A stretch of 8,358 bases of DNA from Candidatus Dormiibacterota bacterium (GTDB taxonomy: Bacteria; Chloroflexota; Dormibacteria; UBA8260): contig CATPBU010000213.1 in NCBI GenBank assembly GCA_955652455.1, positions 1 through 8,358 of the forward strand, given 5' to 3'. The notes below the pieces were generated by a model. It worked only from the letters and a program-made list of their open reading frames with translations. It did not search any database and had not been told where the DNA came from. The translations under genes were made by a program, and so were the position numbers. Below, piece by piece: positions 1-7,393 of this stretch (within the stretch, counting starts at the first letter, position 1; every line of letters begins with the position of its first letter).

Positions 1-1910
1 ACGCTCGATGGCTCGATCCCGGCGGCGTCGAGCACTCGACGGAGATGGGCCAGCGACGCATCGGCGGCGCGCACGCGCTGCTCTGCCTCCGCCGTGACCG
101 AGTCGAGGTCGCGCTCGCGACGGACCAGTTCGGCGTCCTCGGCAAGCAACTCGTCGCGGCGCCTGAGGATGCCGGACGTGGCGCTGATGGCCTCGAGGAT
201 CGTCCGCACGAACCCCTCTGCGCTTGGGTTGACGACCGGCGTCCCCGTCGCATCCAGGCCACAGCGTGCAGCGAGTGCACCGGCACGGGAGGCCAGCTCG
301 CGGAGCCTCCGATCGGCTTCGCCCGTCTCAGCCGTCAGCGTCTCGACGCGGAGCTCTTCGCGGTGCATCTCAGCGAACAGGGCGCGCAGCCCCGGCAGCC
401 TCTCGGCGAGGCGTTCGAGGCCCTCGGCATCGACGGGTACACCGGGACACAACCGGCCGAGCCGGCGGCGCGCATGCTCGGCGTCTCCGGCGACGAGCCG
501 GTCCACGGCGAAGATCGCCAGCGCGGCAAGCACGGTGACGGCGGCGGCGACCAGCGCAATCAGGCCGTGGTGCGACGCGCCGGCGATTGCCGCGGCGAGG
601 GCGCCGCCGAGCAGGGCGACCGTGGCTCCGAACTTGGCCACCCGGCTCGAACGGCCCCCGCGGGCAGTCGTCACCAGCTCGATCGCGGCCTCCACGCCGG
701 CGGCGCTGGCGCCGGCGATTCCCGTGGCGGCGATCTCGCGACGGAGGGCATCACGTCTACCCATGGCAGCAGCCAGCTCGTCGCCGCGCCTGCGCCCGGC
801 GAGCGTCGCCGCCAGCGTCCGGTCGATCTCCTGGGCCTCGGCCGCGGCCTCGCTGTCGACTGTGGGCGTACGCCCGAGCGCCCTCACTCCGGCCGCGATC
901 TCCACCCGGCGCCGGCGAGTGTCGGCCAGCGCGGTGGCCGCGGCGTCGGCTCGGGCCTGTGCCTCGTCGGCGCTACGCCGCATCTCCTTGACCTCGGCGG
1001 AGAGCAGGATGACCGGTTCTTCGGCCTCCAGGGGGACGCTCGCCAGCGGCGCGGTTCCCTCAACCTCAGCGGCGACCTGGGTCATCTCGGCAGTCATCGC
1101 CTCCAGGTCCGCGCGCTGCGCTGCGATGGCGGCGAGACGGCCGAGCAGCCAGTGTCGCTCGGCATCGAGGCGGCGCTGTTCGGCGGCGACGGCCTGCGCG
1201 TCGAGCGCGCGCAGCCGCTCCTCCTCGGTGGCGAGCGCCCAGAGCCGACGCCGTGCGTCATCTACCTGGACATCGAGCTGGCGCAGCCGGTTGACGGCGC
1301 GGCCGAGAGGACTCCCAGAGCGACGCTCGGAGCCAACCCGAGTCATGGCGTCGTTGATCGCGGCCAACGCCTGCGCCGCGGTCGTCGTCTCTCCTGAATC
1401 GGCGAGGCGCTCGATCGCCTCCTGGACCTCAGCCGCCCGTGCTCCCGGCGTGTCCGCTCCGCCCAGCTGCAGACCATCCTCGGCGACGCAGGCGCTGGCA
1501 CAGAACACCGTCTCGTCGACGCCGAGGTGGACGAGCCCCGGGGCCACGACGCGGCCGACACGCACCTCGGCGGTCACATCGCTGCCGCCGATCTCCTGAA
1601 CCTGGCAGGTGTGCTCGCGCTGCTCGAGCCTGCGCGCCACCCGGATTCGGCGGCCATCGCTGAGCGCATAGCTCAGCACCATCGAGTACGCGGCGCCGTT
1701 CCAGGGCGTCCAGCGTGCCCAGTCGCTCCTCTCGGTCGCTCGGCCCGGACCTCCCGCATCAAGGCCGTAGAGCGCTGCGCGCAGGGCTCGCTGCACTGTC
1801 GACTTGCCGGATTCGTTCTCGCCCAGGATCACCGTCAGCCGCGGGTGGAACACGAGCTCGACGTCGTGGAGGCGCCCGAACCCACCGATCTCGAAGCGCT
1901 CCAGCCTCAT
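1..1910 (-). CDS. YhaN/SbcC-like AAA ATPase with coiled coil and two membrane segments (3' end of gene outside window)
   Basis: Probable ATPase partner of the upstream SbcD/YhaO nuclease, acting in DNA end processing or repair. My translation of the minus strand from the ATG at 1910 stays open for 636 codons to the left edge, so the C-terminus (Walker B, signature motif, second coiled-coil arm) is not visible. The N-terminus starts MRLERFEIGGFGRLHDVEL, the usual opening of SMC/RecF/SbcC-type ATPases, followed by Walker A GENESGKST at residues 30-38. Residues from about 180 to 420 are rich in Ala, Arg, Glu and Leu in coiled-coil style. Two hydrophobic stretches at about residues 427-446 and 449-468, separated by SHH, look like a transmembrane hairpin; from memory, Bacillus YhaN also has membrane segments in the middle of its coiled coil, whereas classical SbcC does not. 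The start overlaps the nuclease stop as ATGA, implying translational coupling. Family is confident; YhaN rather than SbcC is inferred from the membrane hairpin and gene order. Confidence 0.88.
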   Translation of the reverse strand, partial: MRLERFEIGGFGRLHDVELVFHPRLTVILGENESGKSTVQRALRAALYGLDAGGPGRATERSDWARWTPWNGAAYSMVLSYALSDGRRIRVARRLEQREHTCQVQEIGGSDVTAEVRVGRVVAPGLVHLGVDETVFCASACVAEDGLQLGGADTPGARAAEVQEAIERLADSGETTTAAQALAAINDAMTRVGSERRSGSPLGRAVNRLRQLDVQVDDARRRLWALATEEERLRALDAQAVAAEQRRLDAERHWLLGRLAAIAAQRADLEAMTAEMTQVAAEVEGTAPLASVPLEAEEPVILLSAEVKEMRRSADEAQARADAAATALADTRRRRVEIAAGVRALGRTPTVDSEAAAEAQEIDRTLAATLAGRRRGDELAAAMGRRDALRREIAATGIAGASAAGVEAAIELVTTARGGRSSRVAKFGATVALLGGALAAAIAGASHHGLIALVAAAVTVLAALAIFAVDRLVAGDAEHARRRLGRLCPGVPVDAEGLERLAERLPGLRALFAEMHREELRVETLTAETGEADRRLRELASRAGALAARCGLDATGTPVVNPSAEGFVRTILEAISATSGILRRRDELLAEDAELVRRERDLDSVTAEAEQRVRAADASLAHLRRVLDAAGIEPSS

Positions 1911-3055
1911 CGCAGGCCGATCTCGGCGCCGCCGAGGGCCTGCAGCCCGTAGCGGAGCGCGTCATCAAGGACTCGGCGTTGCTCATCGTCGGCACCCGCG
2001 GCGGCTTCGGCAACGGCGCGGGCAAACGCGCCGCGAACGGTGCCCTCGGCGGTGATCGCGGCGACGCGCAGCGCCGGGCTGGTGAGGTCGCGCACTCGCA
2101 ACCCGGCGACGCCGCAGGCATCGCGCACCGCGGTTTCCACTGTGAACGTGTCGGCCGGCACCGCAGGGTCGATCTCCCCGTGGAGGTCGAGCCGGAGGAT
2201 CACGCGGTCGGGATCCAGACCGGCGCAGGCCGCGGTGGCCGCCGCCGCCGCCGCGTCGACGACATCGGCAAGCCCGCGCGCGGCGATCACGTCCGCGACC
2301 GCGGTGCGGGCGTGCCAGCCATTGTCTTCGAGAGGCTCGTGGGTGATGCTGCCGTCGCCTGCCACGGTCACGATCACCGGGCCTCGCGGTTCGGACTCGT
2401 CGAACGTCAGCGGCTCGGGGCTGCCCGGGTAGACGAGGCCGGAGACGTCGTCAACCCGCCGCCGATGATAGTGGCCGCACAGGGCGGCCGCGAATCCGCG
2501 CGCACGCACGTCGGCGGCGCGGAACGGGCCGTGGATCGACTTGCCCTCGGGGCGCGAGCCGAGCTCGGCCCCATGGAACAGCGCCAGGTGGACGCCACCG
2601 TCGGCACCCACCGTGTCGCCGGCCAGCGGATCTCCCTGCCACGCCGGTTCAAGGTGTGCCAGCCCCCAGACGGTCAGCCCGTCCGTGATGGGTACTGGGC
2701 GGAGGTCGGCGGTCGAGAACAGGTGCACGTTTTCAGGCCATTCGGTGCGGCTGTAGATCGACCCGGTGAGCAGGGCGTCGTGGTTGCCCGGCGCGAGCAG
2801 TACCCGCATCGGCTGCCACGAGGCGAAAGTCTCAACCAGGAAGGCGGCGGTCGCGGCGCCGGCTCGATCATGCTCGTACAGGTCACCGCCGATGGTCAAC
2901 GCTGAACAATCCCGCGCCAGCGCCGTCTGACCCGCCCGCCGCAGCGCCTCGCGCAACCCAAGCCGGCGGCGAATGGCGAGCTCGCCCTGGCAGCCCATGC
3001 CGGCAAAGGCGCGATCGAGGTGCAGGTCGGCGATGTGGAGAAGGCGAGTGCTCAT
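1907..3055 (-). CDS. sbcD: SbcD/YhaO-like DNA exonuclease (metallophosphoesterase)
   Basis: A 382-residue Mn-dependent DNA nuclease of the calcineurin-like phosphoesterase superfamily, expected to trim DNA ends or hairpins together with the ATPase encoded just downstream. The metal-binding motifs are all visible in order: D10 and H12 in HIADLHLD, D58 in GGDLYEHDR, N91 and H92 in PGNHD, H161 in LFHGAEL, and H195 and H197 in CGHYH. A conserved LVYPGSPEPLTFDE segment follows, then a C-terminal region of about 150 residues that corresponds to the capping and partner-binding part in SbcD/Mre11 proteins. Length is close to that of E. coli SbcD (about 400). The ATG at 3055 places the first metal motif seven residues in, as normal for the family, although no clear Shine-Dalgarno sequence precedes it. 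The stop overlaps the ATPase start by 4 nt. YhaO is the closest functional label if the partner is YhaN-like; the generic symbol sbcD is used here. Confidence 0.9.
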   Translation of the reverse strand: MSTRLLHIADLHLDRAFAGMGCQGELAIRRRLGLREALRRAGQTALARDCSALTIGGDLYEHDRAGAATAAFLVETFASWQPMRVLLAPGNHDALLTGSIYSRTEWPENVHLFSTADLRPVPITDGLTVWGLAHLEPAWQGDPLAGDTVGADGGVHLALFHGAELGSRPEGKSIHGPFRAADVRARGFAAALCGHYHRRRVDDVSGLVYPGSPEPLTFDESEPRGPVIVTVAGDGSITHEPLEDNGWHARTAVADVIAARGLADVVDAAAAAATAACAGLDPDRVILRLDLHGEIDPAVPADTFTVETAVRDACGVAGLRVRDLTSPALRVAAITAEGTVRGAFARAVAEAAAGADDEQRRVLDDALRYGLQALGGAEIGLR

Positions 3056-3100
3056 ACGTGTGCGCGGCGGCGGTGCTGCGAACGTCAGTTCGTCACCATA

Positions 3101-3129
3101 ACGCTAACACGCTCTCAGAATGGCCACAA
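3101..3129 (-). promoter_or_regulatory. Candidate promoter for the sbcD-ATPase operon
   Basis: On the minus strand a -35-like TTGTGG (3129-3124) is followed after 17 nt by a -10-like TAGCGT (3106-3101). It would start transcription near 3094, leaving a leader of about 40 nt before the ATG at 3055. Spacing is ideal, but each box matches the consensus only partly, and the site was found by eye in the 140-nt divergent intergenic region. No comparably good promoter was found for the plus-strand gene at 3196. Confidence 0.3.
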
Positions 3130-3134
3130 GCGGG

Positions 3135-3156
3135 AGTTCACCTCGCGGGGCGAACT
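3135..3156. repeat. Short inverted repeat in the divergent intergenic region
   Basis: AGTTC at 3135-3139 and GAACT at 3152-3156 form a perfect 5-bp inverted repeat around a GC-rich 12-nt centre. It lies between the candidate minus-strand promoter and the start of the diguanylate cyclase gene, where an operator for either gene could sit. The arms are short enough to arise by chance and no known regulator motif is recognised. Confidence 0.2.
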
Positions 3157-3195
3157 GCTGACGGTTCACAGGTCGTTTGAGGAAGATGGGTCCGG

Positions 3196-4812
3196 ATGGA
3201 CGTTGACGTCGGCCGGAGGGAGCGCAGGGGAGAGCTGTTGGGCAGACGCGTGGTCGCCTCACGCCGTGCGGCAGGGTTCGCCTCGGTGGTGATGCTGGCG
3301 GCGACACTTGCCCGGCTGCTGACCCTGCCGCTGCCGGCGCAGCGCCTTGGCGGCGAGATCGGCCTGGGCGTGCTCGGCGTGGCCTACACCGCCGTTTCTT
3401 TGCGACTGCTCACCCGCAACCTGAGCCGCCACAGTCTCCTCGTCGTCGGACACGGGGTCATCCCGGCTCTGACGGCTGGCAGCATGCTGGCCCTTGCAGC
3501 CGGCTACCTCGACAACGCCGGGGTCATCGCGGTCCTGCTCTTCACCGCCATCAACATCGGCGGGCCGCCCGACGCCCGACCCATCGCGCGCCTCGCCACC
3601 GCCGCGCTCGTCGATGGCATCTTCGTCGCCGTTTGGCTGCACTGGTTGCATGGCGACGTCCGGACCCTCGTGTTCGCGCTTGCCTTCATGCTCGGGTTGG
3701 AGCTGGTGGTTCTCGCCCATGCTCGGGCCGCCGGCGTCACCACCGAAGCGCAGAACCTGCGCAGTTCGGCTTACGCCGCCACCGCCGAACACGTCGGGAC
3801 CGCCATCGACGTTCTCGGCGTGACCCGGGCTGTGCTCGAGACCACGCAGCAGTCATATCCCAGGGCCACACATGCCGCGGTGCTTCTCTACGAGCCGGCC
3901 ACTGGCAGGCTGCGCCCGCTGCCGCTCTATCTGAGCCCCAAGGGCGTCGGCCCTCTCGAATCCGACAACCTGGACTTCACGCTGGCGCCCGGTGAGGGGC
4001 TGGCCGGCAGAGTCTTCGCGTCGAGCAGGCCGATGCTCTGGCAGACGGCGTACGACGTCTCCATCGCCCAGGGCAACCTCGGCGAACAGGCTCGCCGCCA
4101 AGTTGAGGAGTTGCGGCGCGGCGTCACCCGGTGCGCGATCGGGGCACCGCTGATCATCGACGAGGAGGTCATCGGCGTCTATGTGATCACCTCCAACCGT
4201 CAGGAACTGGTGTGGGCCGACCATGACCTCACTGTCGTGGCGGCGCTGGCCGGGGAGGCAGCGCGCGCCATCGAACGCGCGCGTCGGTACGAGCGAGAGC
4301 TCGACCAGGCCCATCTCGACAGCATCACCGGACTCGCCAACCATCGGCAGCTGACCCGAACCCTCGATCAGGAGCTGGCGCGCGCACGGCGGCTCAACAC
4401 CTCCCTTGGGGTGGTGTTCTGTGACCTCGACCTCTTCAAGATGGTCAACGACACCTACGGACACGCCGAGGGCGACCGCGTGCTCACCATCCTTGCCCAG
4501 GTCTTTCACGACTCGCTGCGCCGCGAGGATTCGGCCGCGCGCTATGGCGGCGACGAGTTCGTCTGCGTGCTGCCAGGGGCTGACCGTGAGGAGTCGGACG
4601 CGATCGGCAGGCGCATCAGCCTTTCATTCGAAACGCGAGTGCGCGACGACCGCGAGCTGGCCCAGGCGGGCCTGACCATCTCCTGCGGCGTGGCCATCTT
4701 TCCCGACGACGCTGCTGACGCAGGCTCGTTGCTGGAGCACGCGGACGCGGCCATGCGCCTGGTCAAGCTGCACCACCGCCGCGGAGTCCCTGCCACCGTC
4801 AAACCGAGCTGA
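3196..4812 (+). CDS. Membrane-bound GAF-GGDEF diguanylate cyclase
   Basis: Predicted to make cyclic di-GMP from two GTP at the membrane, controlled by an N-terminal sensor. Of 538 residues, about 28-175 form a block of roughly six hydrophobic segments, not recognised as a named sensor domain. About 200-360 is a GAF-like domain, and the GGDEF domain begins near D375 (DSITGLANHRQL). Catalytic features are intact: D410 in DLDLFK (metal), N418 and D427 in NDTYGHAEGD (guanine contacts by comparison with PleD), and GGDEF itself at 451-455. RRED at 442-445, five residues before GGDEF, matches the RxxD inhibitory I-site, so feedback inhibition is expected. No EAL domain is present. The ATG at 3196 has GAGGAA about 11 nt upstream, rather far. 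An in-frame TTG at 3238 preceded by AGGGGAG at 5-nt spacing is a serious alternative start and would remove 14 charged N-terminal residues. The gene diverges from sbcD and lies 75 nt before the exporter gene. Confidence 0.93.
   Translation: MDVDVGRRERRGELLGRRVVASRRAAGFASVVMLAATLARLLTLPLPAQRLGGEIGLGVLGVAYTAVSLRLLTRNLSRHSLLVVGHGVIPALTAGSMLALAAGYLDNAGVIAVLLFTAINIGGPPDARPIARLATAALVDGIFVAVWLHWLHGDVRTLVFALAFMLGLELVVLAHARAAGVTTEAQNLRSSAYAATAEHVGTAIDVLGVTRAVLETTQQSYPRATHAAVLLYEPATGRLRPLPLYLSPKGVGPLESDNLDFTLAPGEGLAGRVFASSRPMLWQTAYDVSIAQGNLGEQARRQVEELRRGVTRCAIGAPLIIDEEVIGVYVITSNRQELVWADHDLTVVAALAGEAARAIERARRYERELDQAHLDSITGLANHRQLTRTLDQELARARRLNTSLGVVFCDLDLFKMVNDTYGHAEGDRVLTILAQVFHDSLRREDSAARYGGDEFVCVLPGADREESDAIGRRISLSFETRVRDDRELAQAGLTISCGVAIFPDDAADAGSLLEHADAAMRLVKLHHRRGVPATVKPS
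3226..3240 (+). promoter_or_regulatory. Ribosome binding site favouring an internal TTG start
   Basis: AGGGGAG at 3226-3232 lies 5 nt before an in-frame TTG at 3238-3240. This is a better Shine-Dalgarno and spacing than the one for the ATG at 3196. The two signals compete, and the sequence alone does not settle which start is used; the shorter product keeps all membrane segments and both cytoplasmic domains. Confidence 0.35.
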
Positions 4813-4853
4813 CAGAGGCGACCCGCGCAGGACTTGGATCCGCCGCAACTCGG

Positions 4854-4859
4854 TATCGT
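4854..4859 (+). promoter_or_regulatory. Possible -10 element upstream of the MFS gene
   Basis: TATCGT fits the loose TANNNT -10 pattern often seen in high-GC Gram-positive bacteria and lies about 28 nt before the ATG at 4888. The hexamer 17 nt upstream (GACTTG, 4831-4836) is a poor -35. The exporter could instead be transcribed from the diguanylate cyclase gene, which ends 75 nt upstream with no clear terminator between them. Confidence 0.2.
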
Positions 4860-4887
4860 GGGCGCTTGATGCAGGCTGTTGACGACC

Positions 4888-6564
4888 ATGGCTGAGGCCC
4901 CGATAGCGGAACGATCCGCGGCACCGGCCGGCGCGAACGACGTGAGCGTCGCCGAGGTCAGGATCGGGCGCTTCGACTACAAATGGGTCGCGCTTGCAAT
5001 CGTGCTCTTCGGCACGATCATGACGATCCTCGACTCGACCATCGTCAACATCGCCATCCCGACGTTGCAGCACGACCTGCACGCTGGCAGTTACACGGCC
5101 ATCGCCTGGGTCGTGACCGGCTATCTGCTCGCCCAGGGGGCGGTGATCCCGTTGACGGGGTGGGCCACCGACCGGTGGGGCACCAAGCGGCTCTACCTGA
5201 TCACCATCGTGATGTTCACCGTCGCGTCAATGCTGTGCGGGGCCTCGCAGAACCTCGGCGAGCTGATCTTCTTCCGCGTCATCCAGGGCATCGGCGGCGG
5301 CATGCTGATGCCCATCGGTATGACCATCATCCTGCAGTCCGTCGGGCCGCAGAACATGGGCAAGGTCATGGGGATCTTCGGCGTTCCGATGCTCATCGCA
5401 CCGGCCATCGGGCCCGTGCTCGGCGGCTGGTTCGTGCAGGACTTCAGCTGGCGGCTGATCTTTTACGTCAATGTCCCCATCGGCATCGTCGGCTTCATTG
5501 CGGCGATGCGATTCCTGCGGGAGTCGCATCGCACCGCGGGGCTTCGTCTCGATGTCCTCGGACTGTTGACCGGGGTTCCCGCCGTGCTGGCGCTCATGTA
5601 CGCGGTCGACCGCAGCACGGAGCTCGGCTGGACGTCCGCGCTGGTGGTGTCGTTGCTGGTCGCCAGCGTTGTGCTGATGACCGCATTCATCGTACGCCAG
5701 CTCCGCGCCCGCGAGCCCCTCCTGCAGCTCTCCCTATTTAAGGACAGCACCTTCTCATGGTCGATGGCGCTCAGCTTCATCGTCGTGACCGCCATGTTCG
5801 GCACCATGCTGCTGCTGCCGCTGTACCTGCAGGAGGTCCACGGCTACGACGCGATCGAAACCGGCCTGCTGCTCCTGCCGCAGGCGGCTATGGCGGCGAT
5901 TTCGATGCCGCTGGGAGGATTTCTCACCGACAGGTTCGGGCCCAAGTGGGTGGTCGGCACCGGCATGATCCTGCTGACCATCGGCAGCGTGGTGCTGGCT
6001 CAGATCCACTACGACTCATCCAACCTGCTGGTCATCGGCGCACTGATGTTGCGTGGATTCGCGATGGGGTTCGCCATGATGCCGACGATGTCGGCGGCGA
6101 TGGCGCGGGTACCGCGGCGCTACACCTCACGTGCATCGAGCATCACCAACACCCTGCAACGCGTGTCCTCATCGGTCGGCATCGCGATCCTCGTGACCAT
6201 TCTCGCCGGTCAGCTCGCGGGCGCAGCCAGGGCGACCACCTGCGCGCCACCGGCCGCAGTGGTGGCCGCGGCGGCGCACGTCCTCAATCAACCGGCGCTC
6301 ACCGCTCAGCACTACTGCGCGGACCTGCAGCAGAAGATCGCCAGCTCATCGGCTCAGGCGAGCGCGGGCAGCGCCCAGCCCAGCACCGGGAACACGCTGC
6401 TGGACTCTTTCAATCACCAGTATGCGGGCAACGTGTTCAGCGACGCGTTCGACCGAACCTTCGTGGTCATCGCCGTCCTGTCGTTCATCGGAATCTTTCC
6501 AGCGGTGTTCCTGAAGCGCCCGGATCCACAGGCTCCCGAGGCTCCGGCAGCGATGGTCGCCTGA
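4888..6564 (+). CDS. DHA2 family (EmrB/QacA-type) MFS multidrug exporter
   Basis: A 558-residue major facilitator with the 14-helix layout of the DHA2 drug:H+ antiporters, expected to export hydrophobic compounds across the inner membrane. Family motifs are clear: LDSTIVNIAIP at about 48-58 in helix 1 (motif D1), GWATDRWGTKR at 91-101 (motif A), and APAIGPVLGGWF at 171-182 (antiporter motif C), followed by SWRLIFYVNVPIG. A second motif-A-like DRFGPKW occurs in the C-terminal half. Between the last two helices is a long Ala/Ser/Gln-rich loop (about 445-520) with cysteines at 452 and 477; such a loop is usual at this place in EmrB-like proteins. The substrate cannot be read from sequence. Start: the ATG at 4888 is preferred, but a TTG at 4879 just after an AGG would add three residues; an in-frame stop at 4867 excludes anything longer. 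No adjacent EmrA-like adaptor or TetR-type regulator is present in the window. Confidence 0.93.
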   Translation: MAEAPIAERSAAPAGANDVSVAEVRIGRFDYKWVALAIVLFGTIMTILDSTIVNIAIPTLQHDLHAGSYTAIAWVVTGYLLAQGAVIPLTGWATDRWGTKRLYLITIVMFTVASMLCGASQNLGELIFFRVIQGIGGGMLMPIGMTIILQSVGPQNMGKVMGIFGVPMLIAPAIGPVLGGWFVQDFSWRLIFYVNVPIGIVGFIAAMRFLRESHRTAGLRLDVLGLLTGVPAVLALMYAVDRSTELGWTSALVVSLLVASVVLMTAFIVRQLRAREPLLQLSLFKDSTFSWSMALSFIVVTAMFGTMLLLPLYLQEVHGYDAIETGLLLLPQAAMAAISMPLGGFLTDRFGPKWVVGTGMILLTIGSVVLAQIHYDSSNLLVIGALMLRGFAMGFAMMPTMSAAMARVPRRYTSRASSITNTLQRVSSSVGIAILVTILAGQLAGAARATTCAPPAAVVAAAAHVLNQPALTAQHYCADLQQKIASSSAQASAGSAQPSTGNTLLDSFNHQYAGNVFSDAFDRTFVVIAVLSFIGIFPAVFLKRPDPQAPEAPAAMVA

Positions 6565-6580
6565 CTGGGGACTCTCAGTC
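6563..6580. terminator. Hairpin between convergent MFS and accA genes, possible bidirectional terminator
   Basis: GACTGGG at 6563-6569 can pair with CTCAGTC at 6574-6580 (7 bp including one G-U) around a GACT loop. The two converging genes leave only 10 nt between their stop codons, and the hairpin includes bases of both stops, so it could end transcription in either direction. There is no U-tract on either side, which weakens the case for an intrinsic terminator. Confidence 0.35.
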
Positions 6581-7393
6581 GCCGGCAGCGCGGTACCGGG
6601 CGATCCGGGAGCGGACCAGGGACTCGACATCAAGAGCGCACAGCTCGTCGAGGTGACGCACGATGGCGCCGCGCAGGGCGCCGATGGTCACCTCGGGATG
6701 GGCGTGCGCCCCCGGCATCGGCTCAGGGATGAGCTCGTCGACGAGCCCGATCTCATACGCGGTGTCCACACCGGGTCGCAGCGCCGCGGCCGCCCGCGCC
6801 CGCTGGCCGACGTCCCGATACAGGATGGCGGCGCACGTCTCCGGCGGGGCCACCGTGTACACAGCATTCTCGAGCGCCAGCACCCGGTCGGCGACGGCCA
6901 GCGCCAGCGCACCACCGGAACCGCCCTCGCTGAGCACCGCGCTCACCACGGGCACGCGCAGCTCCAGCATGGTGATCAACGAGTCAGCGATCGCCCACGC
7001 CTGACCGCGTTCCTCGGCGGCCACACCGGCGTGTGCCGCCGGTGTGTCGACAAGACAGACAACCGGCAATCCGAACTTCTCGGCGAGCCGCATCAGCCGC
7101 TGGGCCTTGCGATAACCCTCGGGATGCGGCATGCCGAAGTTGTGGACTGCCCGGCTGATGGCGTCGGTGCCCTTCTCCTGGCCGATGACCATCACCCAGC
7201 GCTCGTCGAGCAGGGCAGGTCCCCCGACCACGGCGCGGTCGTCGCCGAACAGTCGGTCGCCGCGCATCTCGGTCCACTCGGCGAAGGCGCCGGCGATGAC
7301 CTGCAGGGCGCGCGGTCGTGCCGGGTTGCGGGCCAGCTCGACGGCCGCAAATGCGACGCGCTCGCGCTCCGCCGTCTCCGTGGTGACGCTCAC
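6575..7393 (-). CDS. accA: Acetyl-CoA carboxylase carboxyltransferase subunit alpha
   Basis: This is the alpha half of the carboxyltransferase that moves the carboxyl group from carboxybiotin on AccB to acetyl-CoA, giving malonyl-CoA for fatty acid synthesis. The 272-residue product shows the family core in order: EMRGDRLFGDDRAVVGG, VIGQEKG, NFGMPHPEGYRKAQRLMRLA, AAEERGQAWAIA and SEGGSGGALALAVADRV, the last carrying the glycine-rich oxyanion-hole loop. Some positions differ from the E. coli pattern: DTPGAYPG is DTPAAHAG here, and the ISPEGCASILWK segment reads VAPPETCAAILYRD. It is shorter than E. coli AccA (319), mainly through a short N-terminus. The start is a GTG overlapping the accD stop as GTGA, so the two subunits are probably made by coupled translation in equal amounts. 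It converges on the exporter gene with a 10-nt gap. Assignment as AccA is firm; the divergent loop leaves a small chance of another acyl-CoA substrate. Confidence 0.92.
   Translation of the reverse strand: MSVTTETAERERVAFAAVELARNPARPRALQVIAGAFAEWTEMRGDRLFGDDRAVVGGPALLDERWVMVIGQEKGTDAISRAVHNFGMPHPEGYRKAQRLMRLAEKFGLPVVCLVDTPAAHAGVAAEERGQAWAIADSLITMLELRVPVVSAVLSEGGSGGALALAVADRVLALENAVYTVAPPETCAAILYRDVGQRARAAAALRPGVDTAYEIGLVDELIPEPMPGAHAHPEVTIGALRGAIVRHLDELCALDVESLVRSRIARYRAAGD

Noticed and set aside
45..1599. Two long plus-strand open frames (450 and 501 codons) opposite the ATPase gene
   Set aside because: They are antisense shadows in GC-rich DNA, with Arg/Ser/Ala-rich low-complexity translations and no recognisable motif. 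The minus strand has a coherent ATPase with Walker A.
1715..2905. 396-codon plus-strand open frame opposite sbcD
   Set aside because: The opposite strand carries all metallophosphoesterase motifs. This frame translates to Gly/Arg-rich sequence without domains.
1907..4812. Idea that the nuclease, ATPase and GGDEF protein form a c-di-GMP-type anti-phage defence system
   Set aside because: The GGDEF protein is a standard membrane sensor cyclase with an I-site, the nuclease pair is a common housekeeping type, and no effector that would bind the nucleotide signal is encoded nearby.
5730..5745. AT-rich patch CTATTTAAG inside the exporter gene, resembling a -10 element
   Set aside because: It encodes LFK within a continuous reading frame, has no gene start downstream and no paired -35.
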